Shown one piece after another: positions 54,434 to 62,883 of a stretch of 64,000 nucleotides of DNA. The position numbers and the translations under genes are program-made. Under the pieces are notes generated by a model, which ran no database searches, was not told the DNA's origin, and saw only the letters and a list, made by a program, of their open reading frames with translations. Source of the DNA: Cohnella caldifontis (GTDB taxonomy: Bacteria; Bacillota; Bacilli; Paenibacillales; Paenibacillaceae); contig NZ_JAQZSJ010000013.1 of NCBI RefSeq assembly GCF_029360585.1, positions 1,312 through 65,311 of the forward strand, written 5' to 3'. Positions within the stretch are counted from its first letter, which is position 1, and the number at the start of each line of letters is the position of its first letter.

Positions 54434-54566
54434 CCTTCACTTGGTTGTGTGACTGAGTAATTTGATTTCTATTGCTTATTTTCACTTTCATGATGACAAA
54501 ACTTAAAGTAGCCCCGGCTAAAAATGAAACAATGTAGCCGATAACATCTTTCAAAGTAATGTCCAA
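54399..54566 (-). CDS. 55-residue membrane peptide with GDFVGRDKI motif, first ORF of the ABC-3C operon
   Basis: TTG start at 54566 with AGGGAGAGAG upstream. Residues 7-26 (DVIGYIVSFLAGATLSFVIM) form one membrane helix; then a basic stretch and NQITQSHNQVKGDFVGRDKI. The motif repeats in the next frame (NIEQSHNKV, GRDLIGRDKI), which strongly suggests both are halves of a single TM-anchored protein. It overlaps the next frame by 35 bp. The combined product would be about 220 residues. Confidence 0.6.
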   Translation of the reverse strand: MDITLKDVIGYIVSFLAGATLSFVIMKVKISNRNQITQSHNQVKGDFVGRDKIGR

Positions 54567-54738
54567 GTTTCTCTCTCCCTAATAAATGTTATTAATTAGG
54601 TAAAGAGTAACAATTTCCATGCCTCTTGCCTAGTATGCAAGTAAATTTTTATAAATATATTGAAACCTTTGGACTATCTACTATTGCTTTTCATCATCCA
54701 TTGAAATAAATGCATCTTTTCGAAATTCGTCTTGAATT
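54567..54738. other. AT-rich spacer upstream of the ABC-3C operon
   Basis: About 170 bp without a gene. It must hold the ABC-3C promoter; TATATTTATAAAAATT and CTTGC ATACTAG GCAAG are visible on the minus strand, but I cannot choose a clear -35/-10 pair. No terminator for the upstream DUF2075 gene is evident. Confidence 0.4.
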
Positions 54739-56631
54739 CTATATAGATTGAGTTTCACTTTGCGCATCCATCATCAAAATCCGGCCCCACTGAGCCTTCA
54801 GATACGCTTGAAGCTCAGGATTACGGCAATACAGGAAGCAACCTTTCATGCCCCTTGAGATCAAGACTTTGTATATATTTTTAATTAGCTTCGTCAGTTG
54901 TTGGTTATCGTTTTTCAGTCCCTTTTTTCCAAGCTTGTCCTTGTATTCCTCGTAATCCGCATATATCCGCTTCTCGCTCGGATCATACTTCAGATCGTTG
55001 CCGATGATGACGCCCACGTAATCGAATTCCAGTCCTTGCGAGGTGTGAACGCACCCGATCTGCTCAACTCCTCTCTCATCGATCGCCCAGGTGGACAATG
55101 CTCTCCCGTTCCAGGGCATTTTGAATTGATGCTCGGGGATGTCCACGTCTTCGATCTCTCCGTTCGGGTTGCCGTTCTTCGCGTCCGTCCAATTCCAAGC
55201 ATATCCGGCCAACATGCGAGCTTTACAGCCCTCGTGCACCTTCTCCTTGATGTGATCGTAAACGGTATGGGGACTGTCCATCAGGACGAACTGAAAGACA
55301 TCCTGATCCCATCCGTTAAAGTTGCCCGTCTCCCGGATCTGAAAAATATGATCGATCCAGTTCAGGAAACCTTCCGCCCCCGAGCAGCGAAATTGCGCCG
55401 ACAACGCATATTCGAGGACTTCCGAACCGTTCAACCTTGCGATGCGTTTGATCTCTTCGACGGTGCCGATATCGTCCGGGCGAATGCGCTGGAAATCATC
55501 GATAAAGAACACGTTAACTTTAGACGCTTTGATGATATCCTCGATCTGATTCTCGCCCTGGTACATGTAGGCGCCTTTCCCCTTCAGCCGATGGGCTTCA
55601 TCCACGATCAAGACGTCAAAGAAGTCGGAAGGCGAATCGAAAAATTGACCGGAGCCGACGAATAAATTTCGAGCCCTCGTTTTGTTCTTGGGCTGCTGCT
55701 TCACCAAAGTTTCCACCATTGCCGACCGAAAAGAAGCATTTGGAGCCACGAACTTCACGTTCAATTTGTGCTTGAGCAGACCGCCCAATGCATTCATCGA
55801 GATGACCGACTTGCCGGTGCCGGGGCCGCCTTTCACGATCACCGTCTTCTTCTTCGCGATATCCTTCGCAGCGCTCAAGATCGATTCGTAGGCAATCTTC
55901 TGTTCGTCCAATAGGGTGAACTCCGCATTCCCTTTGAAAAGTCCGTCGATATGGTCGATGAGCTTCTTGGAAGGGCGGATTTTCCCGTTCTCGATCAAGT
56001 ACAGCAGATTAATTCCATTGCCTTGGCCCGTATGCTTACGGATAAACTCCTGAAGCTTGAATGTATCTTCGGATAAAAATAAAGGCGATTTTTGAATGAT
56101 GGGTTGATATTGCTTGCTCTGAAGCGGATCCGGTTGCGGAGTTCTGTAATTGTGCAAATAGGCACAGGAGTAACTGCGGAGTTGATGGGATTGGACGGCC
56201 TCATTCATATCTTCTAAATACTGTCGATAGGACCATGCCTGATAAGAAGGATGCGTCATTTCCCTCTCTTTGCCCCCGACGCATGCCAGAACCACGTCCT
56301 CGCGGTCCGTTGCTTTAGCCGAGTCCCATTGCTTCAATTCCACGATAATAAAATTGTTATTTCCGTACTCATCCTGTCCCGTCACGATAAAATCGACTCT
56401 TTTGCTGGTAGCCGGAATGTTGTATTCGATCAGGATCCCGCAATCGTCCGCGATTTTGGAATTGCGGATGACGCGCTCCATGAATTGCATCGAGTTATTC
56501 CATGCTCGAATCTCTCCGGAGCTAGGCTGTTTCCCCATTTTTTTGACGAATGCCTCTTCGATCGTTACCGTAAGCAGGTTGCTATCGACTTTTTCCCGAA
56601 ATTCACGAGCGCTGCTGCTATAAATGATCAA
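54739..56631 (-). CDS. DUF2075-family nuclease-helicase
   Basis: A 630-residue two-part protein. The N-terminal region has KRVDFIVTG and FIIVELKQW, a D-ExK pattern of PD-(D/E)XK nucleases, and HPSYQAWSYRQYL. The C-terminal superfamily 1 helicase-like ATPase has Walker A VKGGPGTGKSVIS, motif II VLIVDEAHRL, motif III VFFIDDFQRI, and CVHTSQGLEFDYVGVIIG. Such proteins occur often in defence loci. TTG 56631 has GAGGG at 8 bp and gives the usual MIIY start; GTG 56640 is the alternative. It is 12 bp after the MazG-like gene, so a two-gene operon. GC is intermediate between the ABC-3C genes and the backbone. Confidence 0.8.
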   Translation of the reverse strand: MIIYSSSAREFREKVDSNLLTVTIEEAFVKKMGKQPSSGEIRAWNNSMQFMERVIRNSKIADDCGILIEYNIPATSKRVDFIVTGQDEYGNNNFIIVELKQWDSAKATDREDVVLACVGGKEREMTHPSYQAWSYRQYLEDMNEAVQSHQLRSYSCAYLHNYRTPQPDPLQSKQYQPIIQKSPLFLSEDTFKLQEFIRKHTGQGNGINLLYLIENGKIRPSKKLIDHIDGLFKGNAEFTLLDEQKIAYESILSAAKDIAKKKTVIVKGGPGTGKSVISMNALGGLLKHKLNVKFVAPNASFRSAMVETLVKQQPKNKTRARNLFVGSGQFFDSPSDFFDVLIVDEAHRLKGKGAYMYQGENQIEDIIKASKVNVFFIDDFQRIRPDDIGTVEEIKRIARLNGSEVLEYALSAQFRCSGAEGFLNWIDHIFQIRETGNFNGWDQDVFQFVLMDSPHTVYDHIKEKVHEGCKARMLAGYAWNWTDAKNGNPNGEIEDVDIPEHQFKMPWNGRALSTWAIDERGVEQIGCVHTSQGLEFDYVGVIIGNDLKYDPSEKRIYADYEEYKDKLGKKGLKNDNQQLTKLIKNIYKVLISRGMKGCFLYCRNPELQAYLKAQWGRILMMDAQSETQSI

Positions 56632-56643
56632 CGTCCGCACCCT

Positions 56644-56976
56644 CTACAGTTCCGTATATTTGTCCTTCCGTCCGAAAGCCTTTTCGATCGGATACTTTCT
56701 TTCGTTCTGTGCGAGCTTGTTCCGAATGACATCCTCAATCTTTAGATCCAACGCATCCGCCAGATAAATCGCATAGATGAGGACATCCGCCAGTTCTTCC
56801 GCAATGCTCTCTATCTTTCCTTCCAGCGCTTCCTCGGACGTTTTCCATTGGAAATTTTCCAATAGTTCGGAGGCTTCGATGCTAAGCGAGATGGCTATGT
56901 CCTTCGGATTGTGGAACTGCTCCCAATTGCGGCTCTGCCGGAAGCCAAGAACGGCATTCACGATTTCCTCATTCAT
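56644..56976 (-). CDS. MazG-like nucleotide pyrophosphohydrolase
   Basis: A 110-residue all-alpha NTP pyrophosphohydrolase. LSIEASELLENFQWKT (ExxE) and SIAEELADVLIYAIYLADAL (ExxD) carry the metal-binding acids, and NERKYPIEKAFGRKDKY closes the family signature. It hydrolyses (d)NTPs to monophosphates; in a defence context it could deplete modified or free nucleotides. ATG 56976 follows TTGGAG by 8 bp. Paired with the DUF2075 protein. Confidence 0.9.
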   Translation of the reverse strand: MNEEIVNAVLGFRQSRNWEQFHNPKDIAISLSIEASELLENFQWKTSEEALEGKIESIAEELADVLIYAIYLADALDLKIEDVIRNKLAQNERKYPIEKAFGRKDKYTEL

Positions 56977-57006
56977 CGTTACACTCCAACCCTTAAACAT
57001 TAGAAT

Positions 57007-57035
57007 TATATATAAGATTTAAATATAAGTATCAA
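57007..57035 (-). promoter_or_regulatory. Promoter of the MazG-DUF2075 pair
   Basis: Minus strand TTGATA, 17-bp spacer, TATATA, about 30 bp before the MazG-like start. Confidence 0.55.
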
Positions 57036-57124
57036 AATTCCTCCTATTTCGATAAAGTTCAACCTATCTAACGCGTCACCGACAATCAAATCGTCCGGAC
57101 TTCGATAGTCGTGCAAAATTCCCC

Positions 57125-57155
57125 TTGCAGGTGACGCAACGTCACCCGATATACT
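57125..57155 (+). promoter_or_regulatory. MerR-type promoter with 19-bp spacer and internal dyad
   Basis: TTGCAG, 19-bp spacer, TATACT. The spacer holds the perfect dyad GTGACG CAA CGTCAC (57131-57145). Over-long spacer plus central dyad is the hallmark of MerR activation, and the next gene encodes a MerR protein. Confidence 0.85.
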
Positions 57156-57219
57156 TGGTATCAACGGCCGCATTTCCAACAATCGGTAAGGGGGACTGAC
57201 CACGCTGCAGAACGAAGAC

Positions 57220-58416
57220 TTGCTGACGACGGGCCAACTCGCCATGCAAACGGGGATCACCCTGCGCACGCTGCGGTACTACGACCAGATCGGCCTATTG
57301 ACTCCGGTCGACCGTCACGAAGCCTCCTCCGCCCGCAGATATTCCAAGGAAAATTTGAACCGCCTGCAGAAAATCCAGACTTTGAAGTATGCCGGCATGT
57401 CCCTTCAAGAGATTCAAGAGGTGCTATCCGAGGATTCGGCGGCCGGCCGCGACTTCCGCAGCTCGCTGCAGGCGCAAGTCGAGGTGCTCCGCCGCAAGAT
57501 CGCCCACGAGGAAAATATCATCCAGGCGATCCGCAAAGTCCTGGATCCCGTCCCCGGCGAGCCCCCGGGGGAGAACCCTGTCCCCGACCCCGACCGATTG
57601 CTCGAGATCATACAAGCCGTGCAATTCGAACAGCGCGGGGTCGAGCAGTACCGGACGGCCGCCCGCCTGCAGACCCGAAGGCACCTCTATGATCGCTTCA
57701 GCATGAATCCGCATGGATGGCATCGCTGGGTGTTCGAGCAGCTGGAGCCGCGTCCCCGCGCGACTATCCTGGAACTCGGCTGCGGCGACGGCACCCTCTG
57801 GGAGCGGAACGCGGACCGGATCCCGGAGGACTGGCGGATCACGCTTTCGGACGTTTCCAGTGGCATGATCGACGAAGCGTTGCGCCGCATCGGAGCGGAA
57901 CGGCCGCAATTCAAATTTCTGACGGCCGATGCGCAGCGGATCCCGTTCCATGAAGAGCAATTCGACCTTGTCATCGCCAACAATCTGCTCTATCACGTTC
58001 CGGATCTTCCAGCGGCCATTCGGGAAATCCATCGCGTGCTCAAACCCGGGGGGTTGCTGTACGCTTCGACGATGAGCCAAGCGCATTTGCGAGAATTGGA
58101 GCAGCTTGCGGTCTCGTTCGATCCCGGCATGCACGTGCTCGATGACGCCATCGACCGCTTCCATTTCGGCAACGGCGAGGAGCGGCTCTTTCCGGTCTTT
58201 CAAGACGTACGCCTATTGCGTTACGAAGATCGATTGATTGTCACCGAAGCCGAGGCGCTGATCGATTACGTCGTTTCGACGCCCATGAACGCCCGGTTAC
58301 TGCTCGCCGGAACGGTCATGGAAAAGTTTCGAAAACATGTCGAGCATGCCCTGCAACAAAACAAAGGCGTCATCGAAATGACCAAAGAAAACGGAATGTT
58401 CATCGGGAGGAAATAA
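57220..58416 (+). CDS. MerR-family regulator fused to a SAM methyltransferase
   Basis: A protein of about 398 residues. The N-terminal MerR helix-turn-helix has [20 protein letters not shown] and [20 protein letters not shown], then a coiled-coil dimer helix. From about residue 150 a class I methyltransferase follows: [39 protein letters not shown] and [15 protein letters not shown]. The methyltransferase replaces the usual effector-binding domain, so SAM or a methylated compound might be the signal. The start is uncertain: GGGGG lies 25 bp before this TTG, and CTG 57205 would be better placed. A MerR promoter precedes it; the Nudix fusion gene follows after 5 bp. Confidence 0.85.
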   Translation: MLTTGQLAMQTGITLRTLRYYDQIGLLTPVDRHEASSARRYSKENLNRLQKIQTLKYAGMSLQEIQEVLSEDSAAGRDFRSSLQAQVEVLRRKIAHEENIIQAIRKVLDPVPGEPPGENPVPDPDRLLEIIQAVQFEQRGVEQYRTAARLQTRRHLYDRFSMNPHGWHRWVFEQLEPRPRATILELGCGDGTLWERNADRIPEDWRITLSDVSSGMIDEALRRIGAERPQFKFLTADAQRIPFHEEQFDLVIANNLLYHVPDLPAAIREIHRVLKPGGLLYASTMSQAHLRELEQLAVSFDPGMHVLDDAIDRFHFGNGEERLFPVFQDVRLLRYEDRLIVTEAEALIDYVVSTPMNARLLLAGTVMEKFRKHVEHALQQNKGVIEMTKENGMFIGRK

Positions 58417-58421
58417 CCATA

Positions 58422-59405
58422 ATGACGGAACAGCGGAATGCCAGAGTGCGAAACGTACGCGAGGAACTCTTATCGGACAATTGGTACGTATTGAAAAAAG
58501 TCACCTTCGACTATCGGAAAGATAACGGAATTTGGGAGACGCAGTCGCGCGAGGTGTATGACCGCGGCAACGGCGCGACGATTCTCCTTTATAACCGCGA
58601 GAAGCAGACGGTAGTCCTGACCCGGCAATTCCGGATGCCGACCTACAAGAACGGCAACGAGACGGGGATGTTAATCGAAACGTGCGCCGGCCTTCTGGAT
58701 TCCGATACGCCGGAGGCGAGCATTCGGAGGGAGACGGAGGAGGAAACGGGGTACCGGATCGACAAGGTGCGCAAGATCGGCGAAGCCTACATGTCCCCGG
58801 GATCCGTCACGGAAATCCTGCACTTCTTCACGGCGGAGTACGATTCCGGGATGAATGTCGGCCAGGGCGGCGGTTTGGAGGAGGAGCAGGAAAACATCGA
58901 GGTGCTGGAGCTTCCGTTCCGGCAGGCGCTGAACATGGTCGACACCGGCGAAATCAAAGACGCCAAGACGATCCTGCTGCTGCAATACGCGCAAATTCAC
59001 GGTTTGCTGGCGCCTGAACCGGAGCCGGTAACGGAGTCGAAACCCTTGCACATCCTAATCGCCGGTCCCTACCGTTCCGGAACGGGCGACGACCCCGGGA
59101 AGATCGAACGGAATCTCCGGTACATGAACGAAATCGCCCTTCAAGTATACGAAGCCGGCCATATGCCCGTGTTGGGCGAATGGTATGCGCTGCCCCTTCT
59201 CGCCACGGCGGGCTCCAGACGTCTGGGCGACGAAATTTTCGACCGGATCTTCCACCCTTCGTCGGTTCGGCTCCTGGAACATTGCGACGCCGTGCTGCGG
59301 GTCGGCGGCCCTTCGAAAGGCGCGGACGAGATGGTCGACGCCGCCCGCAGGAAAGGCAAACGGATCTTCGAAAGGATCGCCGATCTCCCGGCGGTCCGCT
59401 CGTAA
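58422..59405 (+). CDS. NudK-like Nudix hydrolase fused to DUF4406 domain
   Basis: A 327-residue two-domain protein. The N-terminal half resembles NudK (GDP-mannose hydrolase): [31 protein letters not shown] and [14 protein letters not shown]. The C-terminal half (from about residue 205) is a DUF4406/deoxyribosyltransferase-like Rossmann domain with [20 protein letters not shown] and [18 protein letters not shown]. Such a fusion suggests processing of a nucleotide or nucleotide-sugar in two steps. Translated just after the MerR-methyltransferase gene, so probably co-regulated by it. Confidence 0.88.
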   Translation: MTEQRNARVRNVREELLSDNWYVLKKVTFDYRKDNGIWETQSREVYDRGNGATILLYNREKQTVVLTRQFRMPTYKNGNETGMLIETCAGLLDSDTPEASIRRETEEETGYRIDKVRKIGEAYMSPGSVTEILHFFTAEYDSGMNVGQGGGLEEEQENIEVLELPFRQALNMVDTGEIKDAKTILLLQYAQIHGLLAPEPEPVTESKPLHILIAGPYRSGTGDDPGKIERNLRYMNEIALQVYEAGHMPVLGEWYALPLLATAGSRRLGDEIFDRIFHPSSVRLLEHCDAVLRVGGPSKGADEMVDAARRKGKRIFERIADLPAVRS

Positions 59406-59422
59406 CCCATCGCGCCATCCGA

Positions 59423-61108
59423 TCATTCGGCCGATCCCGCCGCCCGGTATTTCGGGAATCGCAAATATACCGTCGTGCCCCGGTCCGGTTCGCCGGCGAT
59501 TCGAACGCCGTAAGGCGGACCGAAGCGCAGTTGAATGCGGTCATGCACGTTTTTCAGGCCGTATCCGGCGGTAGACGCGGTGTTCAGGATCTCCCCCGCG
59601 ACTTCCGGCTCGATGCCCGGACCGTTGTCCGAAATCGAGAATTCCATATCGCCGCCCGCGGAATAACCCCGCAGGACGATCCGGCCCCGGCGGCTTCCCT
59701 TGCGCAGCCGGTCGATGCCGTGTTCCAGCGCGTTTTCCAAAACCGGTTGGAACACCAGATGGATCATATCATACTGCAGCAGCTCCTCCTCGACTTCGCA
59801 TACGAAATCGAAGTTATGGTCGTGCATGACGAGCTGAATCTCCATGTACGCCGAGGCGTTTTCCAGCTCGTTCGCCACGGCAATGATGCTCCGGCCCTTG
59901 TTCAACACGGTCCGGTAAAACCGCGACACCGAATGGGTCAGCTGGCTGATCTCCATCGCGTCGATTTCGAGCGCCTTCCAATTGATGATCGAGAGGGTAT
60001 TATACAGGAAATGGGGGTTGATCTGCGTCTGCAACGCCCGCAGTTCGGCCTCCTTCTGCGTGATCTTGCTCTGGTAGACTTCCTCGATCAGCCGGTTGAT
60101 ATTGGCCAGCATGTTCCCGAACCGGTTGGTCAGTTGGCCGATTTCGTCTTTCGATACGCTGCCGACGTCGACTTTCAGATTGCCCGTCTCCACGATCAGC
60201 ATTTTCTTGTTCAGATTGACGATCGGCTTGACGAACCCTTTGGAGAAAAGCCCGATGATCAGCAGCAGGATCAGCAGGCAGACGACCGCGATCAGCAAAG
60301 TGGCGCCGACGATGCTGTTCGCGTTGACGGCCAGACTCCATTTCGGCGTGTCGATCATGAGCTTCCAACCCGTCAGCGGGATGTCTTTCGTAATGGACAA
60401 GACGCCGTCGTTCGCGTTCCACTCTTTTCCTTCCGCGTTCACGAGCTTCGTCATCAAAGTCCGCCCTTGCCGGTCCACGATCCGAACGCCGTAGGCGTCG
60501 GCCTGAAGGTCCTCCAGTCCTTGAAACATGCCGTCCGCGTCGATGCTGAGGAACAGCAGCGCGGGCTTCCGGCCTTCCGCTTCCGCGCGTCCGTCCTCGA
60601 ACGGCCTGGCCGCGAACAGTTTGCCGTTTACCAGGTTCCACTGCGTGGCCGACGCCCGAAGGCCGGATCCGTCCCAGCGCATGTTGGCGAGCAGCTCCAG
60701 CGGCAAAATGTATTCGCCCCGCAGGATGTTCGGGTTATCCGTAAAGACCGAGATTTGCAGCAGGTCTTTGTTGAAGTCCAGGATGTTGCTGAAGAACGGG
60801 TCGACGTAATCGCGGTACAGCAAGGGGAAATCCCCGTTATTGGCGACGAAGATTTGCTTAAACACGACGTTCTGCGTAATCGAGTTGATGATCGACTCAT
60901 GCTGCTCGGCCCGGTAATTGATGGTCGTGGCGAGCTGGCCGATCGAACCGTCGAGGTTCTGCTCGGCCTGCCGGATCAGGAACCGGCTCGCTTGCGCGTA
61001 GGAGAATGCCCCGAGCATCAGCAGCGGGATCAGCGAGACGATGAGATAGGACAAGATCAGCTTATGGCGGAAGCGCAGGTCTTTGAACCGGTTCAGCACG
61101 TACGCCAT
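59423..61108 (-). CDS. Sensor histidine kinase, YesM family
   Basis: A 561-residue membrane kinase. Membrane helices are at about 18-38 and 290-315 with a large extracytoplasmic sensor between. HAMP includes KPIVNLNKKMLIVETGNLKV. The phospho-His is in ALQTQINPHFLYNTLSIINW, the N box in FQPVLENALEHGIDRLRKGS, and the G box in ISDNGPGIEPE. ATG 61108 lies right at the response-regulator stop. The neighbouring sugar-transporter operon is the probable target. Confidence 0.94.
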   Translation of the reverse strand: MAYVLNRFKDLRFRHKLILSYLIVSLIPLLMLGAFSYAQASRFLIRQAEQNLDGSIGQLATTINYRAEQHESIINSITQNVVFKQIFVANNGDFPLLYRDYVDPFFSNILDFNKDLLQISVFTDNPNILRGEYILPLELLANMRWDGSGLRASATQWNLVNGKLFAARPFEDGRAEAEGRKPALLFLSIDADGMFQGLEDLQADAYGVRIVDRQGRTLMTKLVNAEGKEWNANDGVLSITKDIPLTGWKLMIDTPKWSLAVNANSIVGATLLIAVVCLLILLLIIGLFSKGFVKPIVNLNKKMLIVETGNLKVDVGSVSKDEIGQLTNRFGNMLANINRLIEEVYQSKITQKEAELRALQTQINPHFLYNTLSIINWKALEIDAMEISQLTHSVSRFYRTVLNKGRSIIAVANELENASAYMEIQLVMHDHNFDFVCEVEEELLQYDMIHLVFQPVLENALEHGIDRLRKGSRRGRIVLRGYSAGGDMEFSISDNGPGIEPEVAGEILNTASTAGYGLKNVHDRIQLRFGPPYGVRIAGEPDRGTTVYLRFPKYRAAGSAE

Positions 61109-61109
61109 G

Positions 61110-62648
61110 TCAGCCCCTGCCTTCCCGGTATTTGGCCGGGCTGATCCCGTGGTGGTGTTTGAAAATTTTGCAGAAGTACGAATCGTTCGGATAGCCGACT
61201 TGCGCGCTGATGTCCGCGATGGAGAGATGGGTGGACCGCAGCAGCTCGGCCGCTTTCCGTATCCGAACTTGCGTCAAATATTTAACGAACGGCTGGCCCA
61301 TTTCCTTCGTGAACAAGTAACTGAGGTAGGTTTGCGTCAAGTACACCCGGTCGGCCAGCCAGCCGAGGCTGATCGGCTCCGCGTAATGCTCCTCGATCAG
61401 CTTCACGATGTCTTTGATCGCTTTCTTCGTATGATCGGGACTCGATTCTTCCGTATCCCCCGTTCGACTGATCCAACCGGTAAAACTCCGCTCCAGGCTC
61501 GCCAGCGTCGGGCTCCCGAAAATTTCTTCGACGCACTGCCGGAGCTCCTCCGCTTCATGCTTCCCCCGGGCCTGCAGCAGCTTCTTGGCCATCTCCGCGC
61601 ATAAATACTTGACGAAAATCTGCGAATGCTGCCCGCTGCCTTCGACGGTTTTGAAGAACAATTCGACTCCCCTGCGGTAACCGAACCCGTCTTGGGCCTC
61701 CAGATGCCAATTGACCGTCTCGACCAGCTTGGGCAGCACGGCCGACAGATCGCGTTTCGCCTGGCTTTCGTCCGTATACAGGACCGCGCCGTTCGGATGG
61801 AAGAATTTCTCCTCGGCCGTGGATTCCATGCAACGGAATTCCTCGGCGATCCCCCAAGGGTCCGATACCGGCCGCCCGATGACGATCGTCACGTTCCCGG
61901 CGTTTAACGCGGCGGCGAGTTCCTCCTGGAGCCGGCGGCCCAACTCGCTGGGCTCCCGCTCTTCATTCGGCTCGGAAGACAGGAACAACAGGCTTTGGTG
62001 CTCGTTCAGGTTGACGATCTCCAGGCCTGAGGGACACACGGCCCGGACTGCGGCCGCGAACCGATCGTCCGCCGCCCCGAATACCGGATCCTCCGTATCG
62101 ACGAGAACCAAACGGACGTTCCGGGCGTCCCAACCGAACCCCGCCTGCGCCAGCTGATCCGCGGACAGATGGAGCGTGCCGTACAGCAGCCCGAGGAGCA
62201 GGTTCTCCCTTTCGTGCTCCATTCCTTTGGCATACCCCTCGAGGAGCCGTTTCTCCCTTTCCTTCTCCTCTTGTTCTTGCCTGCAGGTTTCCAATACGCG
62301 GGCAAACTCCCGGGTGAAATCGCCGACGTCGATCGGTTTGAGCAAATAGGAGAAAATATGGTGCTCGATCGCCTGCCGGGCATACTCGAACTCGCCGTAG
62401 GCGCTGAAAATGATGATTTTGAGCCCGGGAAACCGTTCCCGCGCCCTCCGGCACAGCTCCAGTCCGTCCATGAAGGGCATCTTGATGTCGGTGAGCAGGA
62501 TATCGACCGGCTCGGCTTCGAGAACGTCCAGCGCTTCTTCGCCGTTGTCCGCTTCCAACACCTCAAGCTCCAGCCCGTATTTCCGGATCAGGAACCGGAT
62601 CCCCCTCCGTTCGATATGCTCGTCGTCCACGACCAGTATCCGGAACAC
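61110..62648 (-). CDS. Response regulator with AraC-type DNA-binding domain
   Basis: A 512-residue YesN-type regulator. The receiver domain has ILVVDDEHIERRGI, Asp in ILLTDIKMPFMDGLEL, and Lys in FSYLLKPID. A long middle region separates it from the C-terminal AraC HTH (ISLGWLADRVYLTQTYLSYL, LSIADISAQVGYPNDSYFCK). GTG 62648 follows GAGGAGGAG; the extension upstream to 62930 would overlap the divergent promoter. Divergent from the permease operon it likely activates. Confidence 0.93.
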   Translation of the reverse strand: MFRILVVDDEHIERRGIRFLIRKYGLELEVLEADNGEEALDVLEAEPVDILLTDIKMPFMDGLELCRRARERFPGLKIIIFSAYGEFEYARQAIEHHIFSYLLKPIDVGDFTREFARVLETCRQEQEEKEREKRLLEGYAKGMEHERENLLLGLLYGTLHLSADQLAQAGFGWDARNVRLVLVDTEDPVFGAADDRFAAAVRAVCPSGLEIVNLNEHQSLLFLSSEPNEEREPSELGRRLQEELAAALNAGNVTIVIGRPVSDPWGIAEEFRCMESTAEEKFFHPNGAVLYTDESQAKRDLSAVLPKLVETVNWHLEAQDGFGYRRGVELFFKTVEGSGQHSQIFVKYLCAEMAKKLLQARGKHEAEELRQCVEEIFGSPTLASLERSFTGWISRTGDTEESSPDHTKKAIKDIVKLIEEHYAEPISLGWLADRVYLTQTYLSYLFTKEMGQPFVKYLTQVRIRKAAELLRSTHLSIADISAQVGYPNDSYFCKIFKHHHGISPAKYREGRG

Positions 62649-62671
62649 GGGACTCCTCCTCTCGCGCGCGA

Positions 62672-62685
62672 AGAAACCGTTTCCA
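62672..62685 (-). promoter_or_regulatory. Possible catabolite-responsive element (cre)
   Basis: AGAAACCGTTTCCA matches most defined positions of the cre consensus (TGWNANCGNTNWCA), with the first T and one W off. It lies about 25 bp before the response-regulator start. Confidence 0.35.
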
Positions 62686-62811
62686 CCCATTTTAACAAAA
62701 TTCCCGGGTCCGCGAGTATGACATTTTCTTGCGAATCTTGTTCGGATTTTAGGTTCGCGGAAGCCGGCTTCAAAAGCGCAAGAAAGGGATACGGATCGAA
62801 AAATCGTTGGA

Positions 62812-62840
62812 TTCAGCGCTTTCGGGACCTCTGCTACACT
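62812..62840 (+). promoter_or_regulatory. Candidate promoter of the sugar-transporter operon
   Basis: TTCAGC, 17-bp spacer, TACACT, 43 bp before the permease start. The poor -35 fits a promoter needing an activator. A partial dyad TCAAACGGTTGA follows at 62848. Confidence 0.45.
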
Positions 62841-62883
62841 GGGGCTGTCAAACGGTTGAACGCTGAGGGAAAGGAGAAACGAC

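Noticed and set aside
57006-57269. 87-codon minus-strand frame upstream of the MazG-like gene
   Set aside because: It overlaps the MerR promoter and gene start on the other strand and has no recognisable features.
62846-62861. cre site before the LplB-type permease
   Set aside because: The TCAAACGGTTGA dyad does not fit the cre consensus at the outer TG/CA positions; left only as a note in the promoter entry.
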